Positions 25,607 through 34,563 are shown, counted from the first letter of the stretch. The stretch: DNA of 64,000 bases from Mycobacterium sp. 236(2023) (GCF_029623955.1 NZ_JARSBP010000014.1:1-64000), one strand, 5' to 3'. Made by a program: numbers and translations. Notes: a model not told the origin generated them from the sequence alone.

Positions 25607-27142
25607 TCATCTGCAGCTCTCTCCCGAGGCCATGTACTCCAGTATCAGTCGGTCTTTGTACAGCTTGCCCGCATCGGTCCGCGGCATGTTCTCGGTGAAA
25701 ACTATCGACCGAGGACGCTTGTGCCGCGCGAGGCGGTAGCTTGCCCACGACATCAGTTCCGCATTTGTGGCTTCACTGGCGAGTGCAGGCTGCGCGAGCT
25801 CAACGACCGCAATCACCGACTGACCCAGATCGTCGTCATGCACGCCGAAGACGGCGACATCCGCGACGAGTGGATGGCTGATCAAGACGTTCTCGACTTC
25901 TTGCGGATACACGTTGACGCCACCAGAGATGATCATGTTGTGCCGCCGATCCGTAAGGAAGAGATAGCCCTCTTCATCGACAAACCCGATGTCGCCCACT
26001 GTGACCCACCCCTGAGGCGACCGCGATCCCGCAGTCTTCTCGGCATCGTTGAGGTACTCGAAGCTGTACCCGCCATCAAAGTAAACGTCACCGATCTGTC
26101 GCGGTGGCAACTCCTTGAGGTTCTCGTCGAGGATGTGAGGTTGTCCCAGAATCGGTTTGCCGACAGAACCCGGCCGCCGGAGCCACTCCTCAGCACTGAT
26201 GAGCGATATGCCTGCGCCTTCAGATGATCCGTAGTACTCATCGATGATGGGACCCCACCACTCGATCATTTGGTGCTTGATGGCGGGTGGGCACGGAGCA
26301 GCGGCGTGTATGACTCGACGAAGGCTTGACAGGTCGAATTGTTGCTTTTCTCGCCGCGACAGTCTGAGCATCCTGACAAACATCGTGGGCACGAACTGCG
26401 CGTGTGTCACGCCGTAGCGCTCTATACACCGGAGCGCCTGCAGTGCGTCGAATCGCTCCATCATGACGGTCGTGGCACCCACCGCCTGCGCTGACATCGT
26501 CCACATCGCCGGCGCAGTGTGATAGGTCGGGGCGGGGCTGAGGTACACCGAATCCCTTGCGACGCCCAGCGCTTCGAATACCGGCGTAGGTAGCGACGAT
26601 CGACCAGCCGATCCGCTGATACGCGGCCGCCGTATCCCCTTTGGTCTCCCCGTGCTACCTGCCGAGTATTGAAGTAGCTGACCTTCACTCTCATCGGGTG
26701 TGAATTGGATCGACTCACCCTCAGCGCATTCAGGGTAGTTCTGCCATCCGGTCATGTCGCCGTTGGCGACAAGTGCGACAGACGGAAGGCCGTGCGGTAG
26801 GTGACGCACCATCTCGACGCACACGTCTGCCATTGCGCGCGACGAGATGATGGCCTTGGCGCCACTGTCATTGACGACATAGGCGGCTTCGGAAGCAGTC
26901 AAGTGGGTGTTGACCAGGGTGAAATACAGGCCGCTGCGCCTAGCCGCCCACATCACTGCATGGATGTGCTCGTTGTTCTCCATGAGCACTGCGATGGTGT
27001 CGCCGGAGTCGATGCCGCGGCGTCGCAGATAGTTTGCGAGCCTGTTTGCGCTTTCATCGAGCGCCTTGAAGGTCACGCTGCGACCTGACGGATGCAAGAT
27101 CACCGCAGCCTTACCCGCGCCAACGTGATTGCACAGATCCAC
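25607..27142 (-). CDS. Acyl-CoA ligase (FadD-type, AMP-binding)
   Basis: The protein has 511 residues. The P-loop YSAGSTGRPKG near residue 165, EYYGSSEGAG in the acceptor region, the GDIGFVDEEGYL motif and the C-terminal Lys in DAGKLYK mark an ANL-family acyl-CoA synthetase. It activates a carboxylic acid to its CoA thioester through an adenylate. GTG 27142 is chosen because AAGGAAGG lies 6 bases before it; an earlier TTG at 27199 reads through unlike sequence. It is transcribed divergently from a TetR gene, with the GAGAAT-type dyad between them. Confidence 0.88.
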   Translation of the reverse strand: MDLCNHVGAGKAAVILHPSGRSVTFKALDESANRLANYLRRRGIDSGDTIAVLMENNEHIHAVMWAARRSGLYFTLVNTHLTASEAAYVVNDSGAKAIISSRAMADVCVEMVRHLPHGLPSVALVANGDMTGWQNYPECAEGESIQFTPDESEGQLLQYSAGSTGRPKGIRRPRISGSAGRSSLPTPVFEALGVARDSVYLSPAPTYHTAPAMWTMSAQAVGATTVMMERFDALQALRCIERYGVTHAQFVPTMFVRMLRLSRREKQQFDLSSLRRVIHAAAPCPPAIKHQMIEWWGPIIDEYYGSSEGAGISLISAEEWLRRPGSVGKPILGQPHILDENLKELPPRQIGDVYFDGGYSFEYLNDAEKTAGSRSPQGWVTVGDIGFVDEEGYLFLTDRRHNMIISGGVNVYPQEVENVLISHPLVADVAVFGVHDDDLGQSVIAVVELAQPALASEATNAELMSWASYRLARHKRPRSIVFTENMPRTDAGKLYKDRLILEYMASGESCR

Positions 27143-27200
27143 CAGTGTCCTTCCTTCTGGCGACTCGGCGACCCAGTCGCCACCGCCGCAACGGCACAAA

Positions 27201-27216
27201 GAGAATGACTACTCTC
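27201..27216. promoter_or_regulatory. Operator dyad GAGAAT-N4-ACTCTC
   Basis: GAGAAT and ACTCTC, 4 bases apart, match the dyad GAGAAT-N4-ATTCTC seen at other promoters of the island with one mismatch. It lies between the divergent acyl-CoA ligase and TetR genes. Confidence 0.6.
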
Positions 27217-27223
27217 GTAGAGT
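27211..27223. promoter_or_regulatory. Overlapping palindrome ACTCT-CGT-AGAGT
   Basis: This perfect 13-base dyad shares its left arm with the GAGAAT-N4-ACTCTC site. It may be a second binding site for the adjacent TetR protein. Confidence 0.45.
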
Positions 27224-27270
27224 GATAATGCTAATACTTAGTTGGGTGCAGCAAGCAAGTTGGAAGGACG

Positions 27271-27855
27271 ATGGCAGCAGAGACGGATACGCGCCGCGCA
27301 TCGTCGCGAGCTCAAATACTCAAGGCATCAACGATGCTCATGCGATCCGGTGGGCCGTCGGCGATCACGGTGGATGCGGTGACCCGCATCTCGACGGTGG
27401 CGCGCGCAACGTTGTACCGCCACTTCGCCAGCACTGACGCACTCCTCGCCGCGACATTCACGGCGCTGTTGCCGCCGGTCCCACGATTGACAACGGCGAG
27501 GTCTCTGCGCGACCGACTGGTCAAGTCAGTGCTTACTCACTTCGACAGCGCCTCGACAGGGGGCTCAGTTATTGCAGCGATGTCGTGGCTGATGTTGGCC
27601 GCCGGGGACGAGTGCGCTGAAAGAGCGACCCTGCGCACTCATCTCATCCGCCGATGCGTCGACCCCATAGAGGCCGCGCTGTGTACGCCCAGCGCCAGGA
27701 AGCGCCTTGGCGATGTGGACGTCCAAGCCGCGGCAACCCAGATACTGGGACCCGTCGTCCTGGCCGAAATACTGCAACTGGACAGCGTCGACCGGTGCGC
27801 GCTCGCCCGAGCTTCAGTGGACGCGTTTCTCGGCGCCCATTCAGCGAGCAGCTAG
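27271..27855 (+). CDS. TetR family regulator of the catabolic island (candidate)
   Basis: The protein has 194 residues with GGAAGG 5 bases before the ATG. The N-terminal helix-turn-helix reads ITVDAVTRISTVARATLYRHF, followed by a TetR C-terminal domain with many Leu and Ala. It is divergent from an acyl-CoA ligase, the usual layout for a TetR repressor controlling a fatty-acid-like catabolic gene. The operator dyad lies in between, so it is a candidate for the protein that binds that dyad. The ligand would be the CoA ester of the substrate, by analogy with KstR-type repressors; this is inference. Confidence 0.85.
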   Translation: MAAETDTRRASSRAQILKASTMLMRSGGPSAITVDAVTRISTVARATLYRHFASTDALLAATFTALLPPVPRLTTARSLRDRLVKSVLTHFDSASTGGSVIAAMSWLMLAAGDECAERATLRTHLIRRCVDPIEAALCTPSARKRLGDVDVQAAATQILGPVVLAEILQLDSVDRCALARASVDAFLGAHSASS

Positions 27856-27868
27856 CGTTGCAGCCCAG

Positions 27869-28654
27869 TCAGCCTGCAGCACTCCTCGTCCGCCGCGTCG
27901 ACGTCGCTCGCGGCGACGCTTTGGGCCGGGTTGGCTTGACGTCTTCGGTGGGCGGCGACACGGCTTGCTTGCACCACGCCCACAGCTGCTCTTCGTTCAG
28001 GTTCGCACCCTTGATCCCCAGCTGAAACACGCCGATCTGCGCGAGAGCGGTCAGCGTCGAGTTCAGCAACGTGGTCATCTGCGCCGGCGACAGGTCCTTT
28101 CGAACCAGACCTGCGCGCGAGCACGCTGTCAGAATCTTCGTGAGCAGCTTCTGATGCGGCTCCCAGATCTTGGCGAAGTCTTCGGGACGCTCGATTTCCA
28201 GGCTGAGGTTGTAGATGGTCATGACCCGCCCGCCCACGGCTTCCGACGATTCGGCACGGGAAAGAAAACCACGACAAAACGCTTCGAGCTGCTCCAACGG
28301 CCCGTCGGCGGCAGCCACTTCTTGGCGAATGCTCTCGGTGAACTGACTGGTCACGTTCTCATACAACGCCAACAGCAGTTCGTCTTTACCGGCGAAGTGC
28401 TGGTAAAACGCCCTCAAACTCAGATTCGAGCGGTCGATCAGCGTCTGAATCGTGAAATCCGCACGCCCGGACTCCTCAACGAGCTCCAGTGCGGTGGCGA
28501 GGAAACGAGAGCTTCGCGCGAGTGCTCGTGCGCGTGCTGTGCTCAGCCGCCGTTCGATAGTGCGTTGCTGCCACGTCGTGGGCATCTCCACCTCAGCGTC
28601 GACGATCTCGAGGGTGTCGTCGGCGTCGCGTGCGCCCTTGCCTTTCGCCATCAT
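27869..28654 (-). CDS. TetR family regulator with basic C-terminal tail
   Basis: The protein has 261 residues, longer than most TetR proteins. The helix-turn-helix sits unusually late, near residues 66-90 (FTIQTLIDRSNLSLRAFYQHF), after a charged 45-residue leader; the last 25 residues are rich in Lys, Arg, Pro and Thr. There are two in-frame ATGs (28654 and 28651). A dyad of the GAGAAT type overlaps the TATTCT that would serve as its -10 box, which suggests autorepression. It is divergent from an amidohydrolase gene and converges with the other TetR gene. Confidence 0.85.
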   Translation of the reverse strand: MMAKGKGARDADDTLEIVDAEVEMPTTWQQRTIERRLSTARARALARSSRFLATALELVEESGRADFTIQTLIDRSNLSLRAFYQHFAGKDELLLALYENVTSQFTESIRQEVAAADGPLEQLEAFCRGFLSRAESSEAVGGRVMTIYNLSLEIERPEDFAKIWEPHQKLLTKILTACSRAGLVRKDLSPAQMTTLLNSTLTALAQIGVFQLGIKGANLNEEQLWAWCKQAVSPPTEDVKPTRPKASPRATSTRRTRSAAG

Positions 28655-28663
28655 AGTGGATAA

Positions 28664-28679
28664 GAGAATACGCGATCTC
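28664..28679. promoter_or_regulatory. Operator dyad GAGAAT-N4-GATCTC
   Basis: This site matches the shared dyad with two mismatches in the right arm. It lies 10 bases upstream of the TetR start and covers its probable -10 sequence TATTCT on the minus strand. Confidence 0.5.
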
Positions 28680-28837
28680 AGCGAGAATTCGCGCTCTACC
28701 TACACGTGCATGTCGCTTCGCGGTATTCGTAATTCGCAGTTCCACTCTTCCCGATCTCGCCGCCATCTGGGCCCAACGCTCCTGCGAACCTCCTTCGGCT
28801 CCCGTAGCGCGAACCGGAACAACCCATGCGCTACTCT

Positions 28838-28853
28838 GAAAACGTTCATTCTC
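28838..28853. promoter_or_regulatory. Operator dyad GAAAAC-N4-ATTCTC
   Basis: The right arm is a perfect match to the shared dyad, the left arm has two mismatches. It lies about 60 bases before the amidohydrolase start at 28911. Confidence 0.5.
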
Positions 28854-28910
28854 GATTACGGAAATGATTATGTCGGTCGCGGTGCCGCAAGCCGTCCCGA
28901 AGGAGCAAGC

Positions 28911-30098
28911 GTGAGCACAGACATCTTGATCGTGTCGCCAGATGACCATCTTGTGGAGCCAGCTGACCTGTGGACCAGCCGATTGCCCGAGCGCTATCGA
29001 GATATCGGACCGAGAATCATTCGGCACCGCGGGAGGATGGACCCCACCGTCACATCAGACGTCGCATTCGTCGACGACGAGGACGGCCGCGATGCCGACA
29101 TCTGGCACTACGAGGACGCCGTCATCCCCATTCCACTTATCAGCGCAGCGGCCGGCTACGAGATCGATGAGCTCACCACCGATCCGATCACCTATGACGA
29201 GATGCGGCCGGGCTGCTTCCGTCCGGCTGACCGGTTGGCCGACATGGATCTTGCGGGTATCGAGGCGTCGGCCTGCTTCCCGAACACGCTTGTCCGCTTC
29301 TGCGGGCAGCGATTCCTGCACGGCAAAGACAAAGATCTCTCGCTCCTCTGCGTGCAGGCTTACAACGACTTCCAAATCGACGAGTGGGGCGGCAGCTCCA
29401 ACGGCCGCCTGATTCCCCTCGGCATCATCCCGCTGTGGGACGTCGACCTTGCGGCGAAGGAAGTGGAAAGGGTCGCTGCCAAGGGCATGCGCGCGGTGTG
29501 TTTTTCAGAGTTGCCCGCGCGCCTCGACCTTCCATCTATTCACAGCGGCTACTGGGACCCGTTCTTCGCAGCATGTGAGCGCAATGAGGTGGGCATCATG
29601 CTGCATATCGGGTCTAGCTCGTCGCTCACCAGATCCTCCCCCGACTCCCCGCACGTCGTGACGAGCGCGCTGATGGCCGTCAACTGCACGATCGCGTTGG
29701 TTGACTGGCTGTTTTCGGCCAAGCTCAAGCAATTCCCGAAATTGAAGATCGCATTCGCCGAGGCCCAGGCCGGCTGGATTCCCTACTACCTGCAACGTGT
29801 CGACGAAGTGTGGGAGGACCGGCGAGCCTGGGGCGGGATCCATCCGCTGCTCACCGAACCCCCGAGCAACCAGGTCCCCGGACGCATCTGGTTTTCCACG
29901 TTCGGCGACCCCGTCGCGTTCCGCATCCTCGATCTGGTCGGCGAAGACCAGCTCATGTTCGAGACGGACTACCCCCACAACGATACGAACTGGCCGCACA
30001 GCACCGACGTCGCGAACAAGGCGACGGAAGGCCTCGACGAAGCGACGAAGCGGAAGGTGTTGTCCACCAACGCGAAGAACTTCTTCGGGATGGTCTAG
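28911..30098 (+). CDS. Amidohydrolase-2 family TIM-barrel protein
   Basis: The protein has 395 residues, starting at a GTG with AAGGAG 6 bases upstream. The N-terminal metal motif reads DDHLVEP (H13, E16) where classical amidohydrolases have HxH. Later family marks are MLHIGSSS, FAEAQAGWIPYYLQRVDE and FETDYPHNDTNWPHS. This PF04909 family includes ACMSD-type decarboxylases and C-C hydrolases. The reaction here is unknown, but position in a CoA-catabolic island suggests decarboxylation or ring cleavage. It is the closest in kind to the protein at 41334. Confidence 0.87.
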   Translation: MSTDILIVSPDDHLVEPADLWTSRLPERYRDIGPRIIRHRGRMDPTVTSDVAFVDDEDGRDADIWHYEDAVIPIPLISAAAGYEIDELTTDPITYDEMRPGCFRPADRLADMDLAGIEASACFPNTLVRFCGQRFLHGKDKDLSLLCVQAYNDFQIDEWGGSSNGRLIPLGIIPLWDVDLAAKEVERVAAKGMRAVCFSELPARLDLPSIHSGYWDPFFAACERNEVGIMLHIGSSSSLTRSSPDSPHVVTSALMAVNCTIALVDWLFSAKLKQFPKLKIAFAEAQAGWIPYYLQRVDEVWEDRRAWGGIHPLLTEPPSNQVPGRIWFSTFGDPVAFRILDLVGEDQLMFETDYPHNDTNWPHSTDVANKATEGLDEATKRKVLSTNAKNFFGMV

Positions 30099-30171
30099 CG
30101 GCCATCGCCGGTTACGGCGCGGAAAGCGTCGACCAAAGGGCTGAGGAACTCAACCGCGCCGACCAGGGGTT

Positions 30172-30333
30172 TCAATCACGCGCCGTCGAGGCCCGCGGGT
30201 TTCGCCCGCCGGCCTGACCGCCCTCGGACGGATCGGCATATGCGGCAAGTTTCTTGTCGAACACCACGCGGTCGGACACCACCAACCGGTCGATGCCAGC
30301 AGTGTCCATCGCGCGGGCGAGGTCCAGCGTCAC
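30172..30333 (-). pseudogene. Luciferase-like monooxygenase gene, 5' remnant
   Basis: A GTG at 30333 overlaps the nitroreductase stop (GTGA) and opens a 53-codon frame: VTLDLARAMDTAGIDRLVVS, then a VVF and YADPSEGG block, which is the N-terminus of an F420-type luciferase-like oxidoreductase. After GGRNP the likeness moves to another frame (PAGLDGA) and then ends; about 240 residues are missing. It was once the last gene of the operon and has been cut by a deletion that brought the amidohydrolase gene end close by. Confidence 0.65.
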
Positions 30334-30986
30334 GACCCCGTTTCCCACGGCTGATCCCACCGGTCGAGCACCGCTGCATGGGAGAGCGGCTTGCGGCGGA
30401 CGGGATGATGGCCGCCTTGCGGCCAGCCGACCGTGAGCAGCGTGGCGATCTTCCAATCGTCCGGGATACCGATCGACGTGCGTAATTCGGCGTCGCAGTG
30501 GCCGTGCCAGAGCGTAATCGCCGCGCCCAATCCCTGGGCGCGCGCAGCCAGGAGAAAGTTCTGCACCGCTGGGAATATGGATCCCGCCTGCTGGAGTTCG
30601 GTTGTTCCCCGCTGAGGCTGCACGCAAAAGAGCACCAACTCGGGTGCGCCCCCGCCGACGCGCATGTGCTCGGCCATCGTCCGCAGGACACGGGATTTCG
30701 GATCATCGGCGCTCTCACCGAGTTCCGGGATCCGATAGAAGTCCTTCATCACCTCCCACGTCGATCGAGCAGCCGCAGTGATGACGCCGCGCAATTCCTC
30801 GGAGCGGATCACCACGAACCGCCACGGCTGTCCGTTTCCACCTGAAGGGGCCCACGAAGCCGCCGTCAGGCACCTCTCCAACACTACGTCCGGGACAGGT
30901 TCTTCGCGATAGCGCCGAACCGCCGTGGCGGTGTTCATCACCGTCCACACATCGTCCGAAAGCTTGGGAACGGCAGCACGATTCAT
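30330..30986 (-). CDS. Nitroreductase family protein
   Basis: The protein has 218 residues. TATAVRRYREEPVPDVVLERCLTAASWAPSG, in its first 50 residues, and NGQPWRFVVI form the FMN-binding part of the nitroreductase fold; NFLLAARAQGLGAAI and the C-terminal VGWPQGGHHPV are also typical. It probably reduces a nitro group, quinone, enone or acts as an oxidoreductase on a ring, using NAD(P)H and FMN. The ATG overlaps the stop of the upstream dehydrogenase (ATGA) and its own stop overlaps the start of a luciferase-like remnant. Confidence 0.88.
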   Translation of the reverse strand: MNRAAVPKLSDDVWTVMNTATAVRRYREEPVPDVVLERCLTAASWAPSGGNGQPWRFVVIRSEELRGVITAAARSTWEVMKDFYRIPELGESADDPKSRVLRTMAEHMRVGGGAPELVLFCVQPQRGTTELQQAGSIFPAVQNFLLAARAQGLGAAITLWHGHCDAELRTSIGIPDDWKIATLLTVGWPQGGHHPVRRKPLSHAAVLDRWDQPWETGS

Positions 30987-32095
30987 GCTCGCGCTTTCTG
31001 AGGCAAGATGCCCTGCCAGGTTCCACCGCGGACGGGTCCTGTGACCACAGGAAGATCCAGAGTCGACAGCAGCCCCGGCGGCGCCGCGATCACTGCCGGG
31101 ATCGCGTTGAGCTCGCGCATGACGGTCGCGTAGGTGAGGCCTCGCATGTTGTTTCCTCGACCGTGCATCTCGATGTCGACCGTATAGGTGGGTAGACCGT
31201 CGACGATGACGCGATAGCCACCGTGCGGCGAGGGGTGCCGCGGCCAGTCGGGCGCTGACTGCTCGCCCATGCGCGTGATGTGTTCGAGGACAACGCGCTC
31301 CTCGCCATCGACCATGCCGGCCAGCTTGAACCGCATACCTCCCATGGTCCCGGGCTCAACCCAGCCCGACGCGACCTCATACCGCTCGGTGGCGAGCCAC
31401 TTGTCGATCGTCGTCACCACGTCATCGAGCGGCAAGCCGACCCCGTCGGCGACCAGATGCACAATCGGTGCCCACAGCGCGGCGAGGCGCGCGGTGTCGA
31501 AGAGCGGTGCGGGGTGGTCGGGCGGATGGCCGAATCCCATGAAGTCGAACATGATCTCGGGTTGTGCGATGGGTCCGTAGTCGAGAATCTCCAGCATCGT
31601 GATGGTGTCGACACGGCTGCTGAATCCGGTCATGGTCAGAGCGATCACATCGTTCGCCCAGCCAGGATCGACGCCGCTGTTGAACATGCTCGTGCCGCCC
31701 TCACGGCACGCCTGCTCCAGCAGCTCAACGGTCTCCTGGTCCGCGGCGGGCGGGTAGCACAGCGGCACCAGGGATGTGCACACGACGTTCTTGCCGGCAC
31801 GCAGACAGCGGGCGACGTCCTCCGCCGCCTCTCGATACCGATAGTCGCCCGAGGCAAAGAATGCGACGACATCCGCGTCGAGGCTCAACGCCGCATCGAC
31901 GTCGCGCGTCGCGACCACCCCGGTTCTCGGCATACCGCAAATATCCCCGGCATCCCTGCCATCTTTGGACTCCGAATGCACCACGAGTCCAACGAGGTCG
32001 AGTCCGGGATGGGCAATGGTGGCGCGCAGTGCCCCGATCCCGACTTGCCCAGGCCCCCAGAGAATCACCCGCGGGTTCCGTTCAGCGACCACCAT
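30983..32095 (-). CDS. Dihydrodipicolinate-reductase-like NAD(P)-binding protein
   Basis: The protein has 370 residues. The N-terminus RVILWGPGQVGIGALRATIA is a Rossmann motif of the DapB-like group, and the protein has the length of the mycobacterial NAD(P)H-dependent amine dehydrogenase-like proteins. GVDPGWANDVIALTMTGF and LEILDYGP are conserved in that group. It may reduce or oxidise a C-N or C-O bond; the substrate is not known. GGGAGAA lies before the ATG. The first gene of a three-gene minus operon, it is divergent from an enoyl-CoA hydratase, with the dyad between them. Confidence 0.8.
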   Translation of the reverse strand: MVVAERNPRVILWGPGQVGIGALRATIAHPGLDLVGLVVHSESKDGRDAGDICGMPRTGVVATRDVDAALSLDADVVAFFASGDYRYREAAEDVARCLRAGKNVVCTSLVPLCYPPAADQETVELLEQACREGGTSMFNSGVDPGWANDVIALTMTGFSSRVDTITMLEILDYGPIAQPEIMFDFMGFGHPPDHPAPLFDTARLAALWAPIVHLVADGVGLPLDDVVTTIDKWLATERYEVASGWVEPGTMGGMRFKLAGMVDGEERVVLEHITRMGEQSAPDWPRHPSPHGGYRVIVDGLPTYTVDIEMHGRGNNMRGLTYATVMRELNAIPAVIAAPPGLLSTLDLPVVTGPVRGGTWQGILPQKARA

Positions 32096-32117
32096 GTCGA
32101 TTCTCCCGAGTCGGTGT

Positions 32118-32133
32118 GAGAATATTGCTTCTC
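32118..32133. promoter_or_regulatory. Operator dyad GAGAAT-N4-CTTCTC
   Basis: One mismatch from the shared dyad. The wider form TGAGAA-N6-TTCTCA is a perfect inverted repeat. It lies 23 bases before the dehydrogenase start (minus) and 44 before the hydratase start (plus), so one site can control both. Confidence 0.65.
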
Positions 32134-32140
32134 ATATATC

Positions 32141-32155
32141 GGTAACATCATTACC
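32141..32155. promoter_or_regulatory. Inverted repeat GGTAA-N5-TTACC
   Basis: A perfect 5-base inverted repeat 7 bases beyond the previous dyad. It includes TAACAT, a possible -10 box for the hydratase gene. Confidence 0.35.
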
Positions 32156-32176
32156 ACAGGCGGCAGAGGGAGAACA

Positions 32177-33085
32177 GTGAGCGAGTACCGGTTCTTGAAG
32201 TGGGCAACCTATGACGACGGCCGCATCGTACGGATCTCTCTCAACCGACCGGAGCAGCGCAACGCGCAGAACCGGGGCATGCTCGTCGAACTCGACGAGG
32301 CCTTCGGCGCCGCGGAGGCCGACGACAACGTCCGCGTCGTCATCCTGGCCGGCGAAGGCAAGATGTTCTCGTCCGGCCACGACATCGGATCGAAACAGGC
32401 CATCAGCGAGTACCTCCCTGGACCTGACCAGCATCCCAGTGCGTCGGTCAACGGAGGCACCCGCGACGGCGCCGAGAAAACCATGCTCCAGGAGTGGCAC
32501 TACTTCTTCCAGAACACGCTGCGGTGGCGCAACCTGCGCAAGATCACCATCGCCCAGGTGCATGGCGACGTGTTCTCGGCAGGGTTGATGCTCATGTGGG
32601 CCTGTGACCTGATCGTCGGGAGCGACGACGTGCGGTTCGCCGATGTCGTCGGCACCCGGTTGGGTATGTGCGGTATGGAGTATTTCGGTCACCCGTGGGA
32701 GTTCGGACCCCGGAAAGCCAAGGAGCTCATGCTCACCGGGGATGCCATCGACATTCACGAAGCACATCAACTTGGCATGGTGAGCAAGGTCTTCGGTAGG
32801 GACGAACTTGCCGACCGCACGCTCGATATGGCTCGCCGGATAGCGGAGGTGCCGACGATGGCGGCATTGCTGATCAAGGAGTCTGTCAATCAGACCGTGG
32901 ACAACATGGGTTTCTACAACTCGCTGCAGTCGTGTTTCACCCTGCATCAACTCAACCACTCCCATTGGGGGCAGGTCCGCGAGGACGGCAGGCAGACGGC
33001 CGGGCCGGAGAACGGCGTGCCGGACTGGCGTGATGCACCGCCGGTAGCTCTGGCGGTCAAGGATCAGGTCCGACCGCAGTCGTGA
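32177..33085 (+). CDS. Enoyl-CoA hydratase/isomerase family (crotonase)
   Basis: The protein has 302 residues, about 40 longer than usual, with an insert around residues 75-105. ISLNRPEQRNAQNRGMLVEL is the crotonase N-terminus, the oxyanion loop is SSGHDIG, and QVHGDVFSAGLMLMWACDLIV is the second oxyanion region. It should hydrate or isomerise an enoyl-CoA. The GTG start has GAGGGAGAA upstream. Its stop overlaps the next start (GTGA), so the two are coupled. Confidence 0.87.
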   Translation: MSEYRFLKWATYDDGRIVRISLNRPEQRNAQNRGMLVELDEAFGAAEADDNVRVVILAGEGKMFSSGHDIGSKQAISEYLPGPDQHPSASVNGGTRDGAEKTMLQEWHYFFQNTLRWRNLRKITIAQVHGDVFSAGLMLMWACDLIVGSDDVRFADVVGTRLGMCGMEYFGHPWEFGPRKAKELMLTGDAIDIHEAHQLGMVSKVFGRDELADRTLDMARRIAEVPTMAALLIKESVNQTVDNMGFYNSLQSCFTLHQLNHSHWGQVREDGRQTAGPENGVPDWRDAPPVALAVKDQVRPQS

Positions 33086-33537
33086 ACGATCGCGGAGCGC
33101 CCGAACTTCCTGAACCGCAACCTATGCCGGTCACGATTCCCGGCCACCTCTTCGGCAAGCTGCCGTTCTACGACGTTTTCGAGGGCGAGGACACGGTCAT
33201 CGTCGATCTGCACAATCGAGCAGACTTGGTGAATATTCGCGGAGCATTGCAGGGCGGGCTGGTAGCGACGCTCATCGACGTTGCCGCGGGTCGGCTGGCC
33301 CAGGCGCGCGCCGACGGCGGGGTAGGTGTCGGGACGGCCGACATGACCATTCACTACCTGGCGCCCATCATCGACGGGCCGGCCCGGGCAGTGGCGAAAC
33401 TCGTCAGAGCGGGCCGACGAATCATCGTCGTGGGCGTGGATGTCTTCGATGTTGGACGAGGCCGACTCGCAGCACGGGCAACGCTGAGTTTCGCGACCTT
33501 GGAAGCGCGGAAAGATCAAGCTGTCGCGGCGCCGTAG
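33082..33537 (+). CDS. PaaI-type hotdog thioesterase
   Basis: The protein has 151 residues with a single hotdog fold. NIRGALQGGLVATLIDVAAGRL is the central helix of the PaaI family (usually HGG in place of LQGG), followed by TADMTIHYLAPI. It should hydrolyse an acyl-CoA or aryl-CoA ester. The usual catalytic Asp is likely the one in LIDVAAG. The last 22 bases overlap the 3' end of the convergent acyl-CoA dehydrogenase gene. Confidence 0.82.
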   Translation: MNDRGAPELPEPQPMPVTIPGHLFGKLPFYDVFEGEDTVIVDLHNRADLVNIRGALQGGLVATLIDVAAGRLAQARADGGVGVGTADMTIHYLAPIIDGPARAVAKLVRAGRRIIVVGVDVFDVGRGRLAARATLSFATLEARKDQAVAAP

Positions 33538-34526
33538 CGTGCCTCGGCGACGCGATCGAGCGCGACGTTCGGTTCGCCGAAAACCAGCGCCCATCCGCGA
33601 ACCCGGCGATAGTACAGCTGGATATCGCCTTCCATACCGAATCCGTACCCGCCGTGGATATGCAGACTGTGGCGGGTCGCGTCCCTGGCCGACTCGTAGG
33701 CGAACGCGAACGCCATCGCGGCAAGTTCGGTGACACGCTCCGGTTCGTCGTCGAAAGCGCAGGCGGCTTCGAGAGCGATCAGACGCGCTCCTTCCGCGGC
33801 CGTTGCACTGTCGGCGAGTGGATGTGAAACGGCCTGAAACGCACCGATCGGCGTCCCAAAGGCATGTCGCTGCTTGGCGTAATCCACCGCGAGTTCGACA
33901 GCCTTGGCCGCCGCTCCTGCGAGCGCGGCAGCCGTCATCGTGAGCCAGAGGTCAAGGGCATCCGAATAGAGCCGCGTTCCGGCATCCCCTTCCGCGAGTA
34001 CAACGGCGTCCCGCCCCACCGACACATCAGCCAGCGACAACGTCCCGAGATTCGACACATGCCTGCGCGTGTCATCGATCGGAACCGCGAGCAGTCGTCC
34101 GTCAACGAACGCGACGACAAGATCTGCGACGGCACCGCCGGGCACCATCGTCAGAAGAGTGGAGGTCTTCCGGGGCAGAAAGGTGACAAAGCGCTCCCCC
34201 CGCAATGCATCGGCGAGCAACGCGCCTGCGCCGGCGGTCGCGAGTGCATGCACGGCGACCTGCGCCTCGATGACAGGCGCAGATGCAGCGGCGCGCCCGA
34301 ACTGCTCTGCCACCAGCGCAAGATCCGCAGCGGAGGCGCCCCACCCACCATCCGACTCGCCTACCGCCATATCCAGAATGCCCGTGTCTCGCAAGGCGTC
34401 CCACAGCTTCGCGTCGAATCCGAGCGGTTCGGCAGCACGGACGCGCTCCGGTGAGGATTGCCGCTCGTAGAGCGCAGCGAAGGAATCCACCAGCTGCCGC
34501 TGCTCATCGGTAAGACTCAGGTCCAC
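33516..34526 (-). CDS. Acyl-CoA dehydrogenase family protein (FadE-type)
   Basis: The protein has 336 residues, shorter than the usual 380-400. LTDEQRQLVDSFAALYERQS at the start, KQRHAFGTPIGAFQAVSH in the FAD-contacting helix and LHIHGGYGFGMEGDIQLYYR near the end mark the family. The middle beta domain is poorly conserved, which is common for the smaller subunit of mycobacterial alpha2beta2 FadE enzymes. GTG 34526 is chosen, with GAGGGGG 8 bases before it. The partner may be the divergent gene at 34636. Its 3' end overlaps the thioesterase by 22 bases. Confidence 0.86.
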   Translation of the reverse strand: MDLSLTDEQRQLVDSFAALYERQSSPERVRAAEPLGFDAKLWDALRDTGILDMAVGESDGGWGASAADLALVAEQFGRAAASAPVIEAQVAVHALATAGAGALLADALRGERFVTFLPRKTSTLLTMVPGGAVADLVVAFVDGRLLAVPIDDTRRHVSNLGTLSLADVSVGRDAVVLAEGDAGTRLYSDALDLWLTMTAAALAGAAAKAVELAVDYAKQRHAFGTPIGAFQAVSHPLADSATAAEGARLIALEAACAFDDEPERVTELAAMAFAFAYESARDATRHSLHIHGGYGFGMEGDIQLYYRRVRGWALVFGEPNVALDRVAEARYGAATA

Positions 34527-34547
34527 GACAACTACCCCCTCACTAGC

Positions 34548-34563
34548 GGATATGATTATTCTC
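34548..34563. promoter_or_regulatory. Weak operator-like site GGATAT-N4-ATTCTC
   Basis: Only the right arm matches the shared dyad. It lies in the 109-base divergent region between two acyl-CoA dehydrogenase genes. Confidence 0.3.

Noticed and set aside
25517..26227. 236-codon plus-strand frame before the acyl-CoA ligase
   Set aside because: Most of it is antisense to the ligase, and the part outside shows no likeness to any family.
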